Shown: positions 47,315-56,153 of the stretch, piece by piece
How positions within the stretch are numbered: the first letter of the stretch is position 1
Layout of the letters: each line of letters opens with the position of its first letter
NCBI RefSeq assembly: GCF_001905095.1
Contig: NZ_LWLS01000078.1
Location: forward strand, 1 to 64,000
DNA length: 64,000 nt
Reading direction: 5' to 3'
DNA from: Micromonospora sp. CB01531
GTDB taxonomy: Bacteria > Actinomycetota > Actinomycetes > Mycobacteriales > Micromonosporaceae
Notes under the pieces: generated by a model
Told to the model about the DNA's origin: nothing
Database searches by the model: none
What the model saw: only the letters and a program-made list of their open reading frames with translations
Program-made: the position numbers and the translations under genes

Positions 47315-50064
47315 CAGCTGACCTCCTGCCGGTCGAGGGCGGTCGGGAAGGAGTTCTCCAACCGGTCGGCGATCGCCGCGACGGTGGGCTCCTCGAGCAG
47401 CCGGCGTACCGGGACGCGGACCCCGAACCGCCGCATGATCCGGGTGGAGAGCTGGGCGAAGGTGAGCGAGTGGGCGCCGAGGGAGCGCAGGTCGTCGTCG
47501 CGGCCGACGCCCGCCCGGCCGAGGACTTCCTCCGCGAGGCCGGTCACCGCCGCCTCGGCGGGGGTCCGTGGCCCGGCGGCGGCCTGCCGCTCACCGCCCA
47601 GCCAGTGCGGTGGCGGCAGCGCGTTGCGGTCCACCTTGCCGACCGGGGTCAGCGGCAGCCGGTCCAGCAGCACGAACAGGTCCGGCATCTCGTGCGGGAC
47701 GAACCGGGCGGCCAGCGCCTCCCGCAGCGTCCGGCGCAGCTCCTCGTCGCCCTGCTCGTCCGGTGCGTGGTTCGCCCGCACCGCCGGCACGGCGTCTGGG
47801 CCCGGCCACGGCAGGCGGACGGGTTCGGGCACGGAGTCGTGCAGCCACACCGCGTCCAGCGCGCCGTCCGGCCGGCCGGCGGCCCAGCTGAGCCGCACCC
47901 GGTAGGGCAGGCCGATGGTGAGCGCGCGGAGGTCGATCAGCGTCGGCGCGCCGGCGGGTCGGGCCCTGTCGCGCAGCTCGCCGGCGGTCACCGGGCCCGC
48001 CATGTCCTGCCAGGCGGCGAACCGCGCCGACAGCTGCGCGTACGGGATCGACCGGACGCCGACCGTGCGCCGCTCGCCGGTCCGCAGCAGGTCCCGGATG
48101 CCGGCCAGGTCGACGTCGCCGCCCCAGTCCAGCCAGTCGAACTCCGGCGCCGGCGCCACCTCGCCGACCCGGATCAGCACGTCGAACCGGCCAGGATCGT
48201 CCCGGTCGTACCGCGGCACGATGTCGACGGACCCTCCTTCCAGGTCCGCGAAGACCGCGGGGTGGAGCGCCGGTGCCGCGTCGGCCCGCAGCCGGCCGTA
48301 CGCCCGCCAGCGCAGCTCGTTCCCGGTCGTAGCGTCCGGCGCCGCCGCCAGTTCGGCCGCGCCGGCGGCGGCCGGCAGCAGCGGGAGCGACCGCACGCCG
48401 CTGACCAGCACGGTGCCGCCGGCGACGGTCTGCCGCGCCGCCGCGGTGATCGTGGCGAGCAGGTCCTCGACCGAATGCAGCCGCGCCCCGTGGGCGTCGA
48501 CGAGCACGACGTCGAAGTCCGCACGGCCGCCCGCGATCAGGGAGTCCAGCCGGATGTGCGTGCCACACACCCGGTCGAGCCCGGTCACGCCCGGTCCGAT
48601 CTCAAGCAGTGCGCGGGGTGCCAGCGCCCGCACGGTGGCCACCGTGGTGGCGGCGCTTCCGGCGGGCTCCGGCGGCGCCGACCAGCCCGTCCCGGCGGGC
48701 CGGCCGGCCCGCTCGACGTAGGCGACCAGCTGCGTGGCCTGCCCGGACGGCCGGACGGCAGCCACCGCCACCTGCCGCACGTCCGGATGCCGCAGCAGAA
48801 CCCGCTCGACCTCGTCGGGCTCGATGCGGTGCCCGCGGACCTTCACCTGCCGGTCGATGCGGCCGAGGAACTCGAGCTGGCCGTCGGCGTTGCGGCGCGC
48901 GAGATCGCCGGTGCGGTAGGTGCGCACCGCCCCGTCCTCGCCGAACCGCCGGGCGGTCAGCTCCGGCCGCCGTAGGTAGCCCCGGGCGACCCCGGTGCCG
49001 GCGACCACGATCTCGCCGGCCTCACCCTGCGGCACCGGCTTGCCGTACGGGTCCAGCAGGCGTACGTCCACGGCGCCGAGCGGGCGGCCGATCGGGATCG
49101 GCCCGTCCTCGGTGGCCGAGTCGGCCACGACAGCCGAGGTCACATACACCGTGGTCTCGGTGGGGCCGTAGATGTTGATCAGGCGGAAGGGCAGTCCCGG
49201 CCGGGGGCGGCGCCGCAGCGCCTCGCCGCCGGTCACCAGGTAGCGCAGCGACAGCGCCTCCAGCTCGGGCTGGGCGAGCAGGATCTCGGCGAGGGCGGTG
49301 GTCAGGAAGCACACCGTGATCTCGTTCTCCCGCAGCGCCCGGACCAGCCGCTCGGGGTCGCCCCGGTCCTCGTCTGACACCGCGACGGCGTGCCCGCCCA
49401 CGCTGAGTACTGGCCACAGGTCGAGGATCGACGCGTCGAAGCTCAGCGGAGCGGCGAGCGAGCCGCGGTCGGCCCCGGTCAGCCCGAGGGCCGCGACGTG
49501 CCAGCGGCACAGGTCGGTGATCCCGCCGTGCTCCAGCTGCACGCCCTTGGGCGCCCCGGTCGACGCCGAGGTGTACATCAGGTAGGCGAGATCGGCGGCC
49601 CGGGTGCGGCAGGTCGGTGCCGTGGCCGGGTTCGCGGCGATCAGCCTCGCGTCGGTGTGCGGATTGACCACGGTGCACTCGCCGTCGGCGGGCGGGTCCT
49701 GCCCGGCGATCAGCACGCGGGCACCGCTGTCGTCCAGCATGTACCGCAGGCGGGCGGCGGGATAGCTGGTGTCCAGCGGCAGCGCGGCGCCGCCGGCCTT
49801 GAAGACGCCGAGCAGCGCCACATAGTGGTCCAGACCGCGGTCCAGATGGATCGCGACGACCACGTCCCGGTCCACGCCGAGCCGGCGCAGGTGATGGGCG
49901 AGCCGGTTGGCCCGCTCGTCCAACTCACGGTAGGACAACGTGCCGTCGGCACAGGTGACGGCGGGCGCCTCCGGTGTACGCCGAGCCCAGTGCGTGACGG
50001 CGTGGTGTATCGGGCGTCCCCCGCCGTCCGGCCAGCCCACGTTTGAGGATCCCCGCTCGTACAC
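47314..50064 (-). CDS. NRPS loading module A-T with degenerate inserted methyltransferase
   Basis: The 916-residue first gene of the operon starts at GTG 50064, 6 nt after AAGGA. It has no C domain, so it should load the first residue. The A domain shows YTSASTGAPKG (Ala for the usual Gly), NIYGPTETT, YRTGDLARR and VKVRGHRIEPDEVERVL. After LVAYV a ~330-residue insert begins with ALLEIGPGVTG, like motif I of a SAM methyltransferase, but the following acidic-loop and core strands are largely missing. The A domain then resumes at ARFVPHEMPDLFVLLDRLPL with GKVDR. The carrier ends with LGAHSLT (Ala for Gly; the Ser is kept). The specificity code reads about DALFVGIVYK, which I cannot assign. A frame extends upstream to 51303 antisense to the MFS gene; I reject that part. 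Confidence 0.9.
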   Translation of the reverse strand: MYERGSSNVGWPDGGGRPIHHAVTHWARRTPEAPAVTCADGTLSYRELDERANRLAHHLRRLGVDRDVVVAIHLDRGLDHYVALLGVFKAGGAALPLDTSYPAARLRYMLDDSGARVLIAGQDPPADGECTVVNPHTDARLIAANPATAPTCRTRAADLAYLMYTSASTGAPKGVQLEHGGITDLCRWHVAALGLTGADRGSLAAPLSFDASILDLWPVLSVGGHAVAVSDEDRGDPERLVRALRENEITVCFLTTALAEILLAQPELEALSLRYLVTGGEALRRRPRPGLPFRLINIYGPTETTVYVTSAVVADSATEDGPIPIGRPLGAVDVRLLDPYGKPVPQGEAGEIVVAGTGVARGYLRRPELTARRFGEDGAVRTYRTGDLARRNADGQLEFLGRIDRQVKVRGHRIEPDEVERVLLRHPDVRQVAVAAVRPSGQATQLVAYVERAGRPAGTGWSAPPEPAGSAATTVATVRALAPRALLEIGPGVTGLDRVCGTHIRLDSLIAGGRADFDVVLVDAHGARLHSVEDLLATITAAARQTVAGGTVLVSGVRSLPLLPAAAGAAELAAAPDATTGNELRWRAYGRLRADAAPALHPAVFADLEGGSVDIVPRYDRDDPGRFDVLIRVGEVAPAPEFDWLDWGGDVDLAGIRDLLRTGERRTVGVRSIPYAQLSARFAAWQDMAGPVTAGELRDRARPAGAPTLIDLRALTIGLPYRVRLSWAAGRPDGALDAVWLHDSVPEPVRLPWPGPDAVPAVRANHAPDEQGDEELRRTLREALAARFVPHEMPDLFVLLDRLPLTPVGKVDRNALPPPHWLGGERQAAAGPRTPAEAAVTGLAEEVLGRAGVGRDDDLRSLGAHSLTFAQLSTRIMRRFGVRVPVRRLLEEPTVAAIADRLENSFPTALDRQEVS

Positions 50065-50247
50065 ACCGTTTCCTTCCCCCGGTTTTCGGCTACCCGGCTG
50101 AGCCTCGCGTCCGCCGTTCGGGTCTGTCTTCTTCCATCGTGCCCACTGCCCTCGCCCCGCAGCCCAGCGGAACAAACAGCGCAATATCGGAGATGACCGG
50201 GCCGTCCGGCGACGCGATGCTGGGCGGGCAACGGCGGAGGGGGTTGC
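50065..50247. promoter_or_regulatory. Divergent promoter region of the NRPS operon and exporter
   Basis: This 183-bp gap separates the minus-strand NRPS operon from the plus-strand MFS gene, so promoters for both must lie here or inside the genes. It is less GC-biased in places (CAATAT at ~50181). I cannot assign a convincing -35/-10 pair, and no SARP-type 11-bp repeat is visible. Confidence 0.5.
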
Positions 50248-51528
50248 GTGGCGGCGGTCGAGGAGCAGGGCGTCCGGTGGCGGCCCGGATGGACCAGGCG
50301 CGTGTTCTGGCAGGCGCCGGTCGGTCCGATCTACGTCGCGACCCTGGTGCTCTCGGTCGGCCGGGGCGCCTGGTACGCCTGCTGGGCGTTGTTCTTCCTG
50401 CGCTCGGTCGGGCTGTCGCCGGCCGAGTTCGGCTTCGGCATCACCGCGGCGGGTGTGGTCGGCATGGTCGCCGGAATGCCGTTCGGCTACCTCGCCGACC
50501 GCCTTGGTCCACGCGAGGTGTTGATCGTCGTGGCATCGGTGCAGGGTCTCGCCACCATGTCGCTGGCCCTGGTCGGCGAATTCTGGTCGGCCATGCTGGT
50601 GACGACCGTGGTGGTGACGGTCGAGCGGGCCGCGCCGGGCATCCGGATCGCGGTGCTGTCCGGCTTGACCAGCGGCGCCGACCGGCTGAAGGCGATCTCC
50701 AACTGCCACGTCATAAAGGAGGTCGGCGCGGTCGCGGGCTCGCTGGTGGGCATCGTCGTGCTGGTCATCGACAGCCGGGCCGGATACGTCGCCCTGGTGC
50801 TGTTCTGCGGCTCGGCCAACCTGGCGTTCGCCCTGCTGATGTCCCGGGTGCCGCACGTGGCGTCGTTGCGCGAGCGCAAGGTCAAGCGCAAGGTGCTGGT
50901 GCTGCGCGACCGTCCGTTCCTCGTGCTCACCGTGCTCAACGGGGTGCTCGCGCTGAACTGGGGCCTGCTCGACTCCGGCCTGCCGGTCTGGCTCACCACG
51001 CACACGCAGGCCCCGCCGTGGACGATGGGCGTGCTGCTGGCCTTCAACGGCGTGGTCATCGTGCTGCTGCTCAACCGTTTCACCCGGGCGGCCGCGACCG
51101 TGCGCAGCGCTGGTCGACTGTCCATCCTGGCCGGTGGGACGCTCGCCGTGTCCTGTCTGCTCTTCGCGACGACCGACGGCCGCGCCGGGACCGTGGTGAT
51201 CGCGTTGCTCTTCGCCGCCGCCGCGGTGCACACCTTGGGCGAACTCTTCTTCGTCGGCAGCGGGTACGGTCTGTCGGTGGGGATGACCAGGGAGGAGGCG
51301 CACGGTGAATACCAGGGCATGTTCGGCGTGGGCGAGGGGGCGGCGATGATGCTCGCCCCTGGCCTGCTCACCGCGCTGCTCGCCGGGTGGGGCGCGCCCG
51401 GCTGGTTGCTGCTCGGCGGGCTGTTCCTCGCAGCCGGCGCCGGGCTGCTGCTCACCAGCCGCTGGTCGATTCGGCTGGAGCGGCAGCGCGCGACGGCCGA
51501 ACCGCGCGAGCTGCAGGTGGTCGCGTGA
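50248..51528 (+). CDS. MFS exporter
   Basis: The 426-residue protein has about twelve hydrophobic segments and the MFS loop motif GYLADRLGPREVL between helices 2 and 3. It belongs to the major facilitator superfamily of drug-type exporters, acting in the plasma membrane with the proton gradient. It starts at GTG 50248 after GGAGGG, directly divergent from the NRPS operon, so the likely job is export of the product and self-protection. Its stop overlaps the start of the next gene as GTGA. Confidence 0.85.
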   Translation: MAAVEEQGVRWRPGWTRRVFWQAPVGPIYVATLVLSVGRGAWYACWALFFLRSVGLSPAEFGFGITAAGVVGMVAGMPFGYLADRLGPREVLIVVASVQGLATMSLALVGEFWSAMLVTTVVVTVERAAPGIRIAVLSGLTSGADRLKAISNCHVIKEVGAVAGSLVGIVVLVIDSRAGYVALVLFCGSANLAFALLMSRVPHVASLRERKVKRKVLVLRDRPFLVLTVLNGVLALNWGLLDSGLPVWLTTHTQAPPWTMGVLLAFNGVVIVLLLNRFTRAAATVRSAGRLSILAGGTLAVSCLLFATTDGRAGTVVIALLFAAAAVHTLGELFFVGSGYGLSVGMTREEAHGEYQGMFGVGEGAAMMLAPGLLTALLAGWGAPGWLLLGGLFLAAGAGLLLTSRWSIRLERQRATAEPRELQVVA

Positions 51529-51986
51529 ACGGCGAGCAGCTTTCCGCCGTGGCGAGGGCGGTCATCGACGCGAACTTCTACCTGACGCTCGGCACCGTGG
51601 ACGAGACCGGCGCGCCGTGGGTGTCACCCGTCTACTTCGTGACGGCGGACTACCGGGCGTTCTACTGGGCCTCGAAGGCCGACACGCGGCACTCCCGCAA
51701 CCTGGCGACGCGACCCGACCTGAGCATCGTGATCTTCGATTCGCGGGTGGCGGTGTACCAGGGCCGGGCGGTCTACCTGACGGCGATCGGCGAGGAGCTC
51801 ACCGGCCCGGACCTGGACGCGGGCATCGACGTCTACAACGGGCCGGCCGCGGCCCGCGGGGTGTCCGCGCTGGAGCGGGCGGACGTCGTGGCCCCGGCGG
51901 CGTACCGGCTGTACCGGGCCAGGGCGGTGCAGCACTACACCCTCGACCCGGACGGCCACGACCTGCGCGTCCCGTTCCAGCCGTGA
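51525..51986 (+). CDS. PNPOx-fold flavin/F420-binding protein
   Basis: The 153-residue protein matches the pyridoxamine 5'-phosphate oxidase-like split barrel (NFYLTLGTVDETGAPWVSPV, then YWASKADTRHSRNLATRPDL, then GRAVYLTAIGEEL). Members bind FMN, F420 or haem and mostly carry out small redox or sequestering tasks. GTG 51525 is used because it overlaps the exporter stop (GTGA), so the two are co-translated. It may tailor or detoxify the product; no substrate can be named. Confidence 0.8.
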   Translation: MNGEQLSAVARAVIDANFYLTLGTVDETGAPWVSPVYFVTADYRAFYWASKADTRHSRNLATRPDLSIVIFDSRVAVYQGRAVYLTAIGEELTGPDLDAGIDVYNGPAAARGVSALERADVVAPAAYRLYRARAVQHYTLDPDGHDLRVPFQP

Positions 51987-52002
51987 CGGGCGGCTAGGCG
52001 GG

Positions 52003-52039
52003 CATCGGGCGGGCGGCCGCCATGGCCGCCCGCCCGATG
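52003..52039. terminator. Strong bidirectional hairpin at the right end of the cluster
   Basis: CATCGGGCGGGCGGCC (52003-52018) pairs perfectly with GGCCGCCCGCCCGATG (52024-52039) around a 5-nt loop. It lies between the stops of the PNPOx-fold gene (+) and the secreted-protein gene (-) and is a natural right boundary of the biosynthetic cluster. Confidence 0.85.
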
Positions 52040-52046
52040 GTGCCGG

Positions 52047-53795
52047 TCAGCAGCCGGGTAGTCGGAAGCTGGCGATGCGGGTCTGCCAGCCGTTGCCGTT
52101 GGGTGCCTGGGCGGCCCCGGCCTGGGTGTAGTACTCGTTCACGTACCAGAAGGTGCAGTCGTCGACCGGGTCGACGTTCATCGAGCTGTAGTCGCCCCAG
52201 CGTGAGTTGAGGCTGGTCTGCGCGGCCGTGCCGTTGACGACGGTGGCCTCGCCCAGGGTGAGCTCGCCGCGTCGGTCACCGGCGAGGCGGCCGGTGTAGC
52301 GGATGCCGGGGTAGACGTCGGTGCCGTTGACCACGCTGAAGCCGAGGGCGATGTTGCCCTTGCGGTCCTGCGCGATGCTGCCCATCCAGCGGTTGACGGT
52401 GTCGTTGGGGGCGAAGGTGCCTTCCTGATGGATGGTGTAGTTGCCGCGCTTGTCACGGCGCAGCTCCCACCAGCGGACGCCGGCCTGCCCGGGCAGCGCC
52501 TCGACTGACTGGTTGGTGACCATGGACTCGTACGAGCCGAACGTCCGGTAGGCCAGCCGCCAGGTGGGCCGTTGCCGGTACGAGAGCACGTCGAGGTACT
52601 GGTCGCGGTTGGTGATGCCGGGTTGGGGCAGGCAGTCGCGGGCGGTCGGCTGGCAGGGGAAGACCGAGTCGAACCCGGCGGTCGGCAGCTGGGTCTTGAG
52701 CCCGATCGAGGCGGTGGGGGCCGCGTTCCAGGTGACGCTGAACTCCCAGACGTTGACGGCGTCGAAGGTGGCGCCGTAGCCGGCGCCGTCGTCCTGGGTG
52801 CCGACGATCGGTGCGGGCGAGCCGGCCGGGGGCGGCTTGGGTCCGTCCGCGTCGGCGGGGAGCAGGCCGTCGCCGATGAGGTTCAACGGAACCCGGCCCT
52901 CCTGGAGCAGGTAGCTCACCGCCCGGGCGTCCGGGTCGCCGGCGATCATCCGGTCCCGTTCGAGGCCGTAGACGCCGATGCCGTAGACGGACGGGTCGAC
53001 GGTGCCGAACTCGCGGGTGGTGATCAGATAGGAGTCACCCCAGATCCCGTACTTCGGGTAGTCCGGGAAGTTGTAGCCGGTGTTGAAGGCGTACCGGTAG
53101 TAGGAGCCGGTCGGGTCGCCGGTGGTGGAGATGGCGATGCAGTTGTAGAAGAGGTTGGCCGGCTCGTTCGGGTAGTCCGAGCCGCGGGTGGTGAACTGGG
53201 TGAGGATCCAGCGGTCGGCCCGCTGGTCGTAGAGCACGACCGGGTCGCCGGAGTGCTCGGTGCACTCGTCGACGGCGAAGCCGGCCCACAGGTCCCCGAG
53301 CGCGAGGGGTCCGAGCAGCAGCCGGCCCGTCTTGGAGTAGACCCCGAAGACCAGGTTGACCATCTCGACGTAGTGGTTCGGGCCGACGTCGCCCACCGGG
53401 TCGGGCGGGTTGACCCGGCCGCCCAGCACGTTGAAGTTGTCCTGGTTGCTGAGGCCCTCGAAGTTCGCGGTGGTGCCGCCGATCGTGCGGGGCGGCTTCT
53501 TGGCCTGGACCGCCTTGTCGGTGGTGTGGCCGCGGTCGCTCAGTCGCGGGCCGCGTTCCTCGGGCAACTGTGGCGGCGTGGGCGCCACCGAGCGCCGGGC
53601 GGTGCGGGCGACGTCGCGCAGCGGCGCGGTGACGTCGAAGGCGGCGGGCTTGCTGAAGGACGCCTTGCCGACCGCGGGCGCCGGGTCCGGTTGCGCCTGG
53701 GCGGTGTGGGTGGGCGTGAGCAGGCTGGCCAGGAGTACGCCGACTCCCAGGGCCGCGAGGCGCCGGATTCGTCGTCGTTGACTTCCGTCGATCAC
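52047..53795 (-). CDS. Large secreted protein of unknown function, propeller-like
   Basis: The 582-residue product starts at GTG 53795 with GGGAGGA 4 nt upstream. A twin-Arg-containing signal peptide (QRRRIRRLAALGVGVLLASL to TAQA) precedes a mature protein rich in Asp, Tyr, Trp and Gly (PPDPVGDVGPNHYVEMVN, YDQRADRWILTQF, SLNSRWGDYSSMNVDP). This pattern is seen in exported beta-propeller-like proteins of actinobacteria and bacteroidetes. Paired Cys (PCQPTARDC) suggest a disulfide. No catalytic motif is recognised. An open frame upstream to 54269 is antisense-like and lacks a signal peptide. Confidence 0.7.
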   Translation of the reverse strand: MIDGSQRRRIRRLAALGVGVLLASLLTPTHTAQAQPDPAPAVGKASFSKPAAFDVTAPLRDVARTARRSVAPTPPQLPEERGPRLSDRGHTTDKAVQAKKPPRTIGGTTANFEGLSNQDNFNVLGGRVNPPDPVGDVGPNHYVEMVNLVFGVYSKTGRLLLGPLALGDLWAGFAVDECTEHSGDPVVLYDQRADRWILTQFTTRGSDYPNEPANLFYNCIAISTTGDPTGSYYRYAFNTGYNFPDYPKYGIWGDSYLITTREFGTVDPSVYGIGVYGLERDRMIAGDPDARAVSYLLQEGRVPLNLIGDGLLPADADGPKPPPAGSPAPIVGTQDDGAGYGATFDAVNVWEFSVTWNAAPTASIGLKTQLPTAGFDSVFPCQPTARDCLPQPGITNRDQYLDVLSYRQRPTWRLAYRTFGSYESMVTNQSVEALPGQAGVRWWELRRDKRGNYTIHQEGTFAPNDTVNRWMGSIAQDRKGNIALGFSVVNGTDVYPGIRYTGRLAGDRRGELTLGEATVVNGTAAQTSLNSRWGDYSSMNVDPVDDCTFWYVNEYYTQAGAAQAPNGNGWQTRIASFRLPGC

Positions 53796-54073
53796 GTGGT
53801 CCTCCCATCGATCCACTCTGGTAGATCTTTCGGGAAACCCTATGGGGTGATCGTCGCCAGTCGGTAGCGTCAACCGCGTCTGGAGCTTGGTGCGGGAAGT
53901 GACATTCCGCCGACGACCCAGGGTGATCGGCGCGCCCGGCGTCCCGACAGTGCGTGATGGGCAGGGCAGCCGGCGGGAACGCCGGGCGGCGACGCCGGCG
54001 ACGGTGAGCACGATGGTCGTGACAGCCGCGCGGTGAGCACGGTCCGCACGCAGGTCTAGGCCTCCCCGCAGGC

Positions 54074-56038
54074 CTATTCCGGATGGTTGGCGGTGCCGTG
54101 CCCCGTCCGGAAGGGCGTGGTGATGCCCGAGTAGCCCAGGTGCAGGATCATGCCGTTGGCGGCGTGTTCGAGGTTGTGGCAGTGGTCCATCCAGATCCCG
54201 GGGTTGTCCGCCCGGAACGCCACCCGGTAGGTCTCGCCTGGCCCGACGTCGAGGGTGTCCACCCACCACGGGCTCCCGCTCGTGGGCCTGCCGTCCCGGC
54301 TCAGCACCAGCATGTGGTGCCCGTGCAGGTGCATCGGATGGTGCTGGCCGCTGCGGTTGACGTAGGTGACCTCGACCAGGTCACCGGGGGAGACCATGAG
54401 CATCGGCACGTCCGGGAACGACCGGTTGTTGAAGGTGTACCGCACCGCCGGGCGGCCGTCGTAGAAGCCGAGCCGCTCGTCGACGCGTAGCGTGAAGCGC
54501 CGGTCGACGTGGCTGGCTGCTCCGAACGGGGTGGCAGCGGGCGTGCCGTAGCGCGCGGGGTCCAGCAGCGCCGGTGCCGGATCCGCATGGCCGGGGCCCG
54601 CGTTCCCGTCGGGGCTGTAGACGATCGCCGGGCCGTCTGCGCGGAGGACAACTGGCTGGTCGGGCATCGTGAACGTCAGGTCGTAGCGGGCCCCACCGCC
54701 GACCAGGATCCGCACGCCCTTGAGCAGACTCGGTTCGTGCACGTCGGTGCCGTCGATCGCGACGACCCGCGCCGGGGCGCCGGTCAGGGTGAAGGTGGCG
54801 GGGTTGCCGTCGGTGTTGACCAGCCGGAGCCGCACCTGCCGGCCGGCCGGCGCCTGTCGCCGCTGCACGCCGGTGGTCACGCCGAGGGTCGCGACGCCGT
54901 CCTCGTCGACCCAGGTGTGCCGCAGCACCGTCTCATCGACGTCACCGCTCTGCTCGGGCGCGTTCGCGGGCAGGACCACGAGCGCCCCGAACAGGCCCCG
55001 ACGGACCTGGACGGAGGACATCTCGTGGGAGTGGTACCAGTAGGTGCCGACCTGCTTGGCCCGGAACCGGTACACGAACCGGCCGCCTGGCGGGACCGCG
55101 TCCTGGGTCACCCCCGCCACGCCGTCCATCGCGTTGGGCACGTCCACGCCGTGCCAGTGCAGGGTCACTCCCACGCCGGGCAGCCGGTTGACCAGCGTCA
55201 CCTCCACCAGGTCCCCCTGCCGGACCCGCAGCTGCGGGCCGGGCGTGATGCCGTTGAACGTCCATGCCTCCACCTGCTGGCCCGAATCCAGCCGGATCCT
55301 GGCGGGCTGCGCGGTCAAGGTGAACCGGCGTGCCGGTACGCCGTCGGTGTCGGTGCCGGTCAACGTGGTCACACTGACACCACCGTGGTGGCCATGACCG
55401 ACCATGCTGCCGCCGCCGATGTCGGCGGGGCCGCCGGTCATGCTGCTGCTCGCCGGCAGCCGGCTGGCCGTGGACATCGCCGCGAGCACCGCGGCGGCCA
55501 CCGCGGCGCCGAGAGCGCCCTTCGCCGCCGTACGCCACCACCGGCCGGGCGACCGCCGACTCCATCGGGTCCGCCGCCACACCGATCCCACCGCGGCAGC
55601 GCCGAGGACACCGACACCGGTCACCGCAGCGGCGCCCGTGCCGGCCAACTGCGCCGCGCTGGCCACCAGCACCGCACCTACCGCGATCGCCGCCGCCCAG
55701 TAGTCGCCGGGCCACCTGGCTGCCCGCCGCTCGCCACCGGGCGACCCGGGCATCGGGCGTACCCACACCGCGTGAACCGCCGCGACCACTGCCAGCGCCG
55801 GGGCGACGAAGATCAACCTCGGCCCCGCGAAGTCCCACCCGTTCGGCAGCAGGAGCAGAGCCGCCACCACCCGCAGCGCAGCCCCGCCGAGCAGCAGCCC
55901 AAACAGCAGCCGCCACATCCGCGAACCCGTGGTGCCTGCCGAGGCCCGGGGACGCAGCACGACCCAGCCCGCGGCCACGGCGATGGGCACAGCCAGCAGC
56001 GCGATCACCATGTCGGTGTAATGCACCCAGAGGAACAC
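54074..56038 (-). CDS. Membrane-anchored multicopper oxidase
   Basis: The 654-residue protein has about five transmembrane helices in its first ~190 residues (VIALLAVPIAVAAGWVVL and four more), then a two-domain multicopper oxidase. The copper motifs are all present: HWHG, YHSHEM, HHPMHLHGH and MDHCHNLEHAANGM. The last holds the T1 Cys, His and Met ligands. It oxidises metal ions or phenolic substrates with O2 at the outer face of the membrane. A His-rich GHGHHGG follows the helices. The membrane-domain fusion is less common than a plain secreted oxidase. No copper chaperone or regulator is next to it. Confidence 0.87.
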   Translation of the reverse strand: MFLWVHYTDMVIALLAVPIAVAAGWVVLRPRASAGTTGSRMWRLLFGLLLGGAALRVVAALLLLPNGWDFAGPRLIFVAPALAVVAAVHAVWVRPMPGSPGGERRAARWPGDYWAAAIAVGAVLVASAAQLAGTGAAAVTGVGVLGAAAVGSVWRRTRWSRRSPGRWWRTAAKGALGAAVAAAVLAAMSTASRLPASSSMTGGPADIGGGSMVGHGHHGGVSVTTLTGTDTDGVPARRFTLTAQPARIRLDSGQQVEAWTFNGITPGPQLRVRQGDLVEVTLVNRLPGVGVTLHWHGVDVPNAMDGVAGVTQDAVPPGGRFVYRFRAKQVGTYWYHSHEMSSVQVRRGLFGALVVLPANAPEQSGDVDETVLRHTWVDEDGVATLGVTTGVQRRQAPAGRQVRLRLVNTDGNPATFTLTGAPARVVAIDGTDVHEPSLLKGVRILVGGGARYDLTFTMPDQPVVLRADGPAIVYSPDGNAGPGHADPAPALLDPARYGTPAATPFGAASHVDRRFTLRVDERLGFYDGRPAVRYTFNNRSFPDVPMLMVSPGDLVEVTYVNRSGQHHPMHLHGHHMLVLSRDGRPTSGSPWWVDTLDVGPGETYRVAFRADNPGIWMDHCHNLEHAANGMILHLGYSGITTPFRTGHGTANHPE

Positions 56039-56153
56039 CGGTCACCTGCTCAACGTCGATGATCTACCCGCCGCCACCGGACCATACCGGCGACGTCAAC
56101 GCGAGCGCCTCGCTTGCGGCACCTGTCGCGGCCGGGTCATCGCTATGTGGCGA

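Noticed and set aside
50065..51303. Upstream extension of the loading NRPS gene
   Set aside because: It is antisense to the MFS exporter. A-domain homology starts after GTG 50064, which has a ribosome binding site.
53796..54269. N-terminal extension of the secreted propeller-like protein
   Set aside because: It has no homology or signal peptide. GTG 53795 has a strong ribosome binding site followed by a clear signal peptide.
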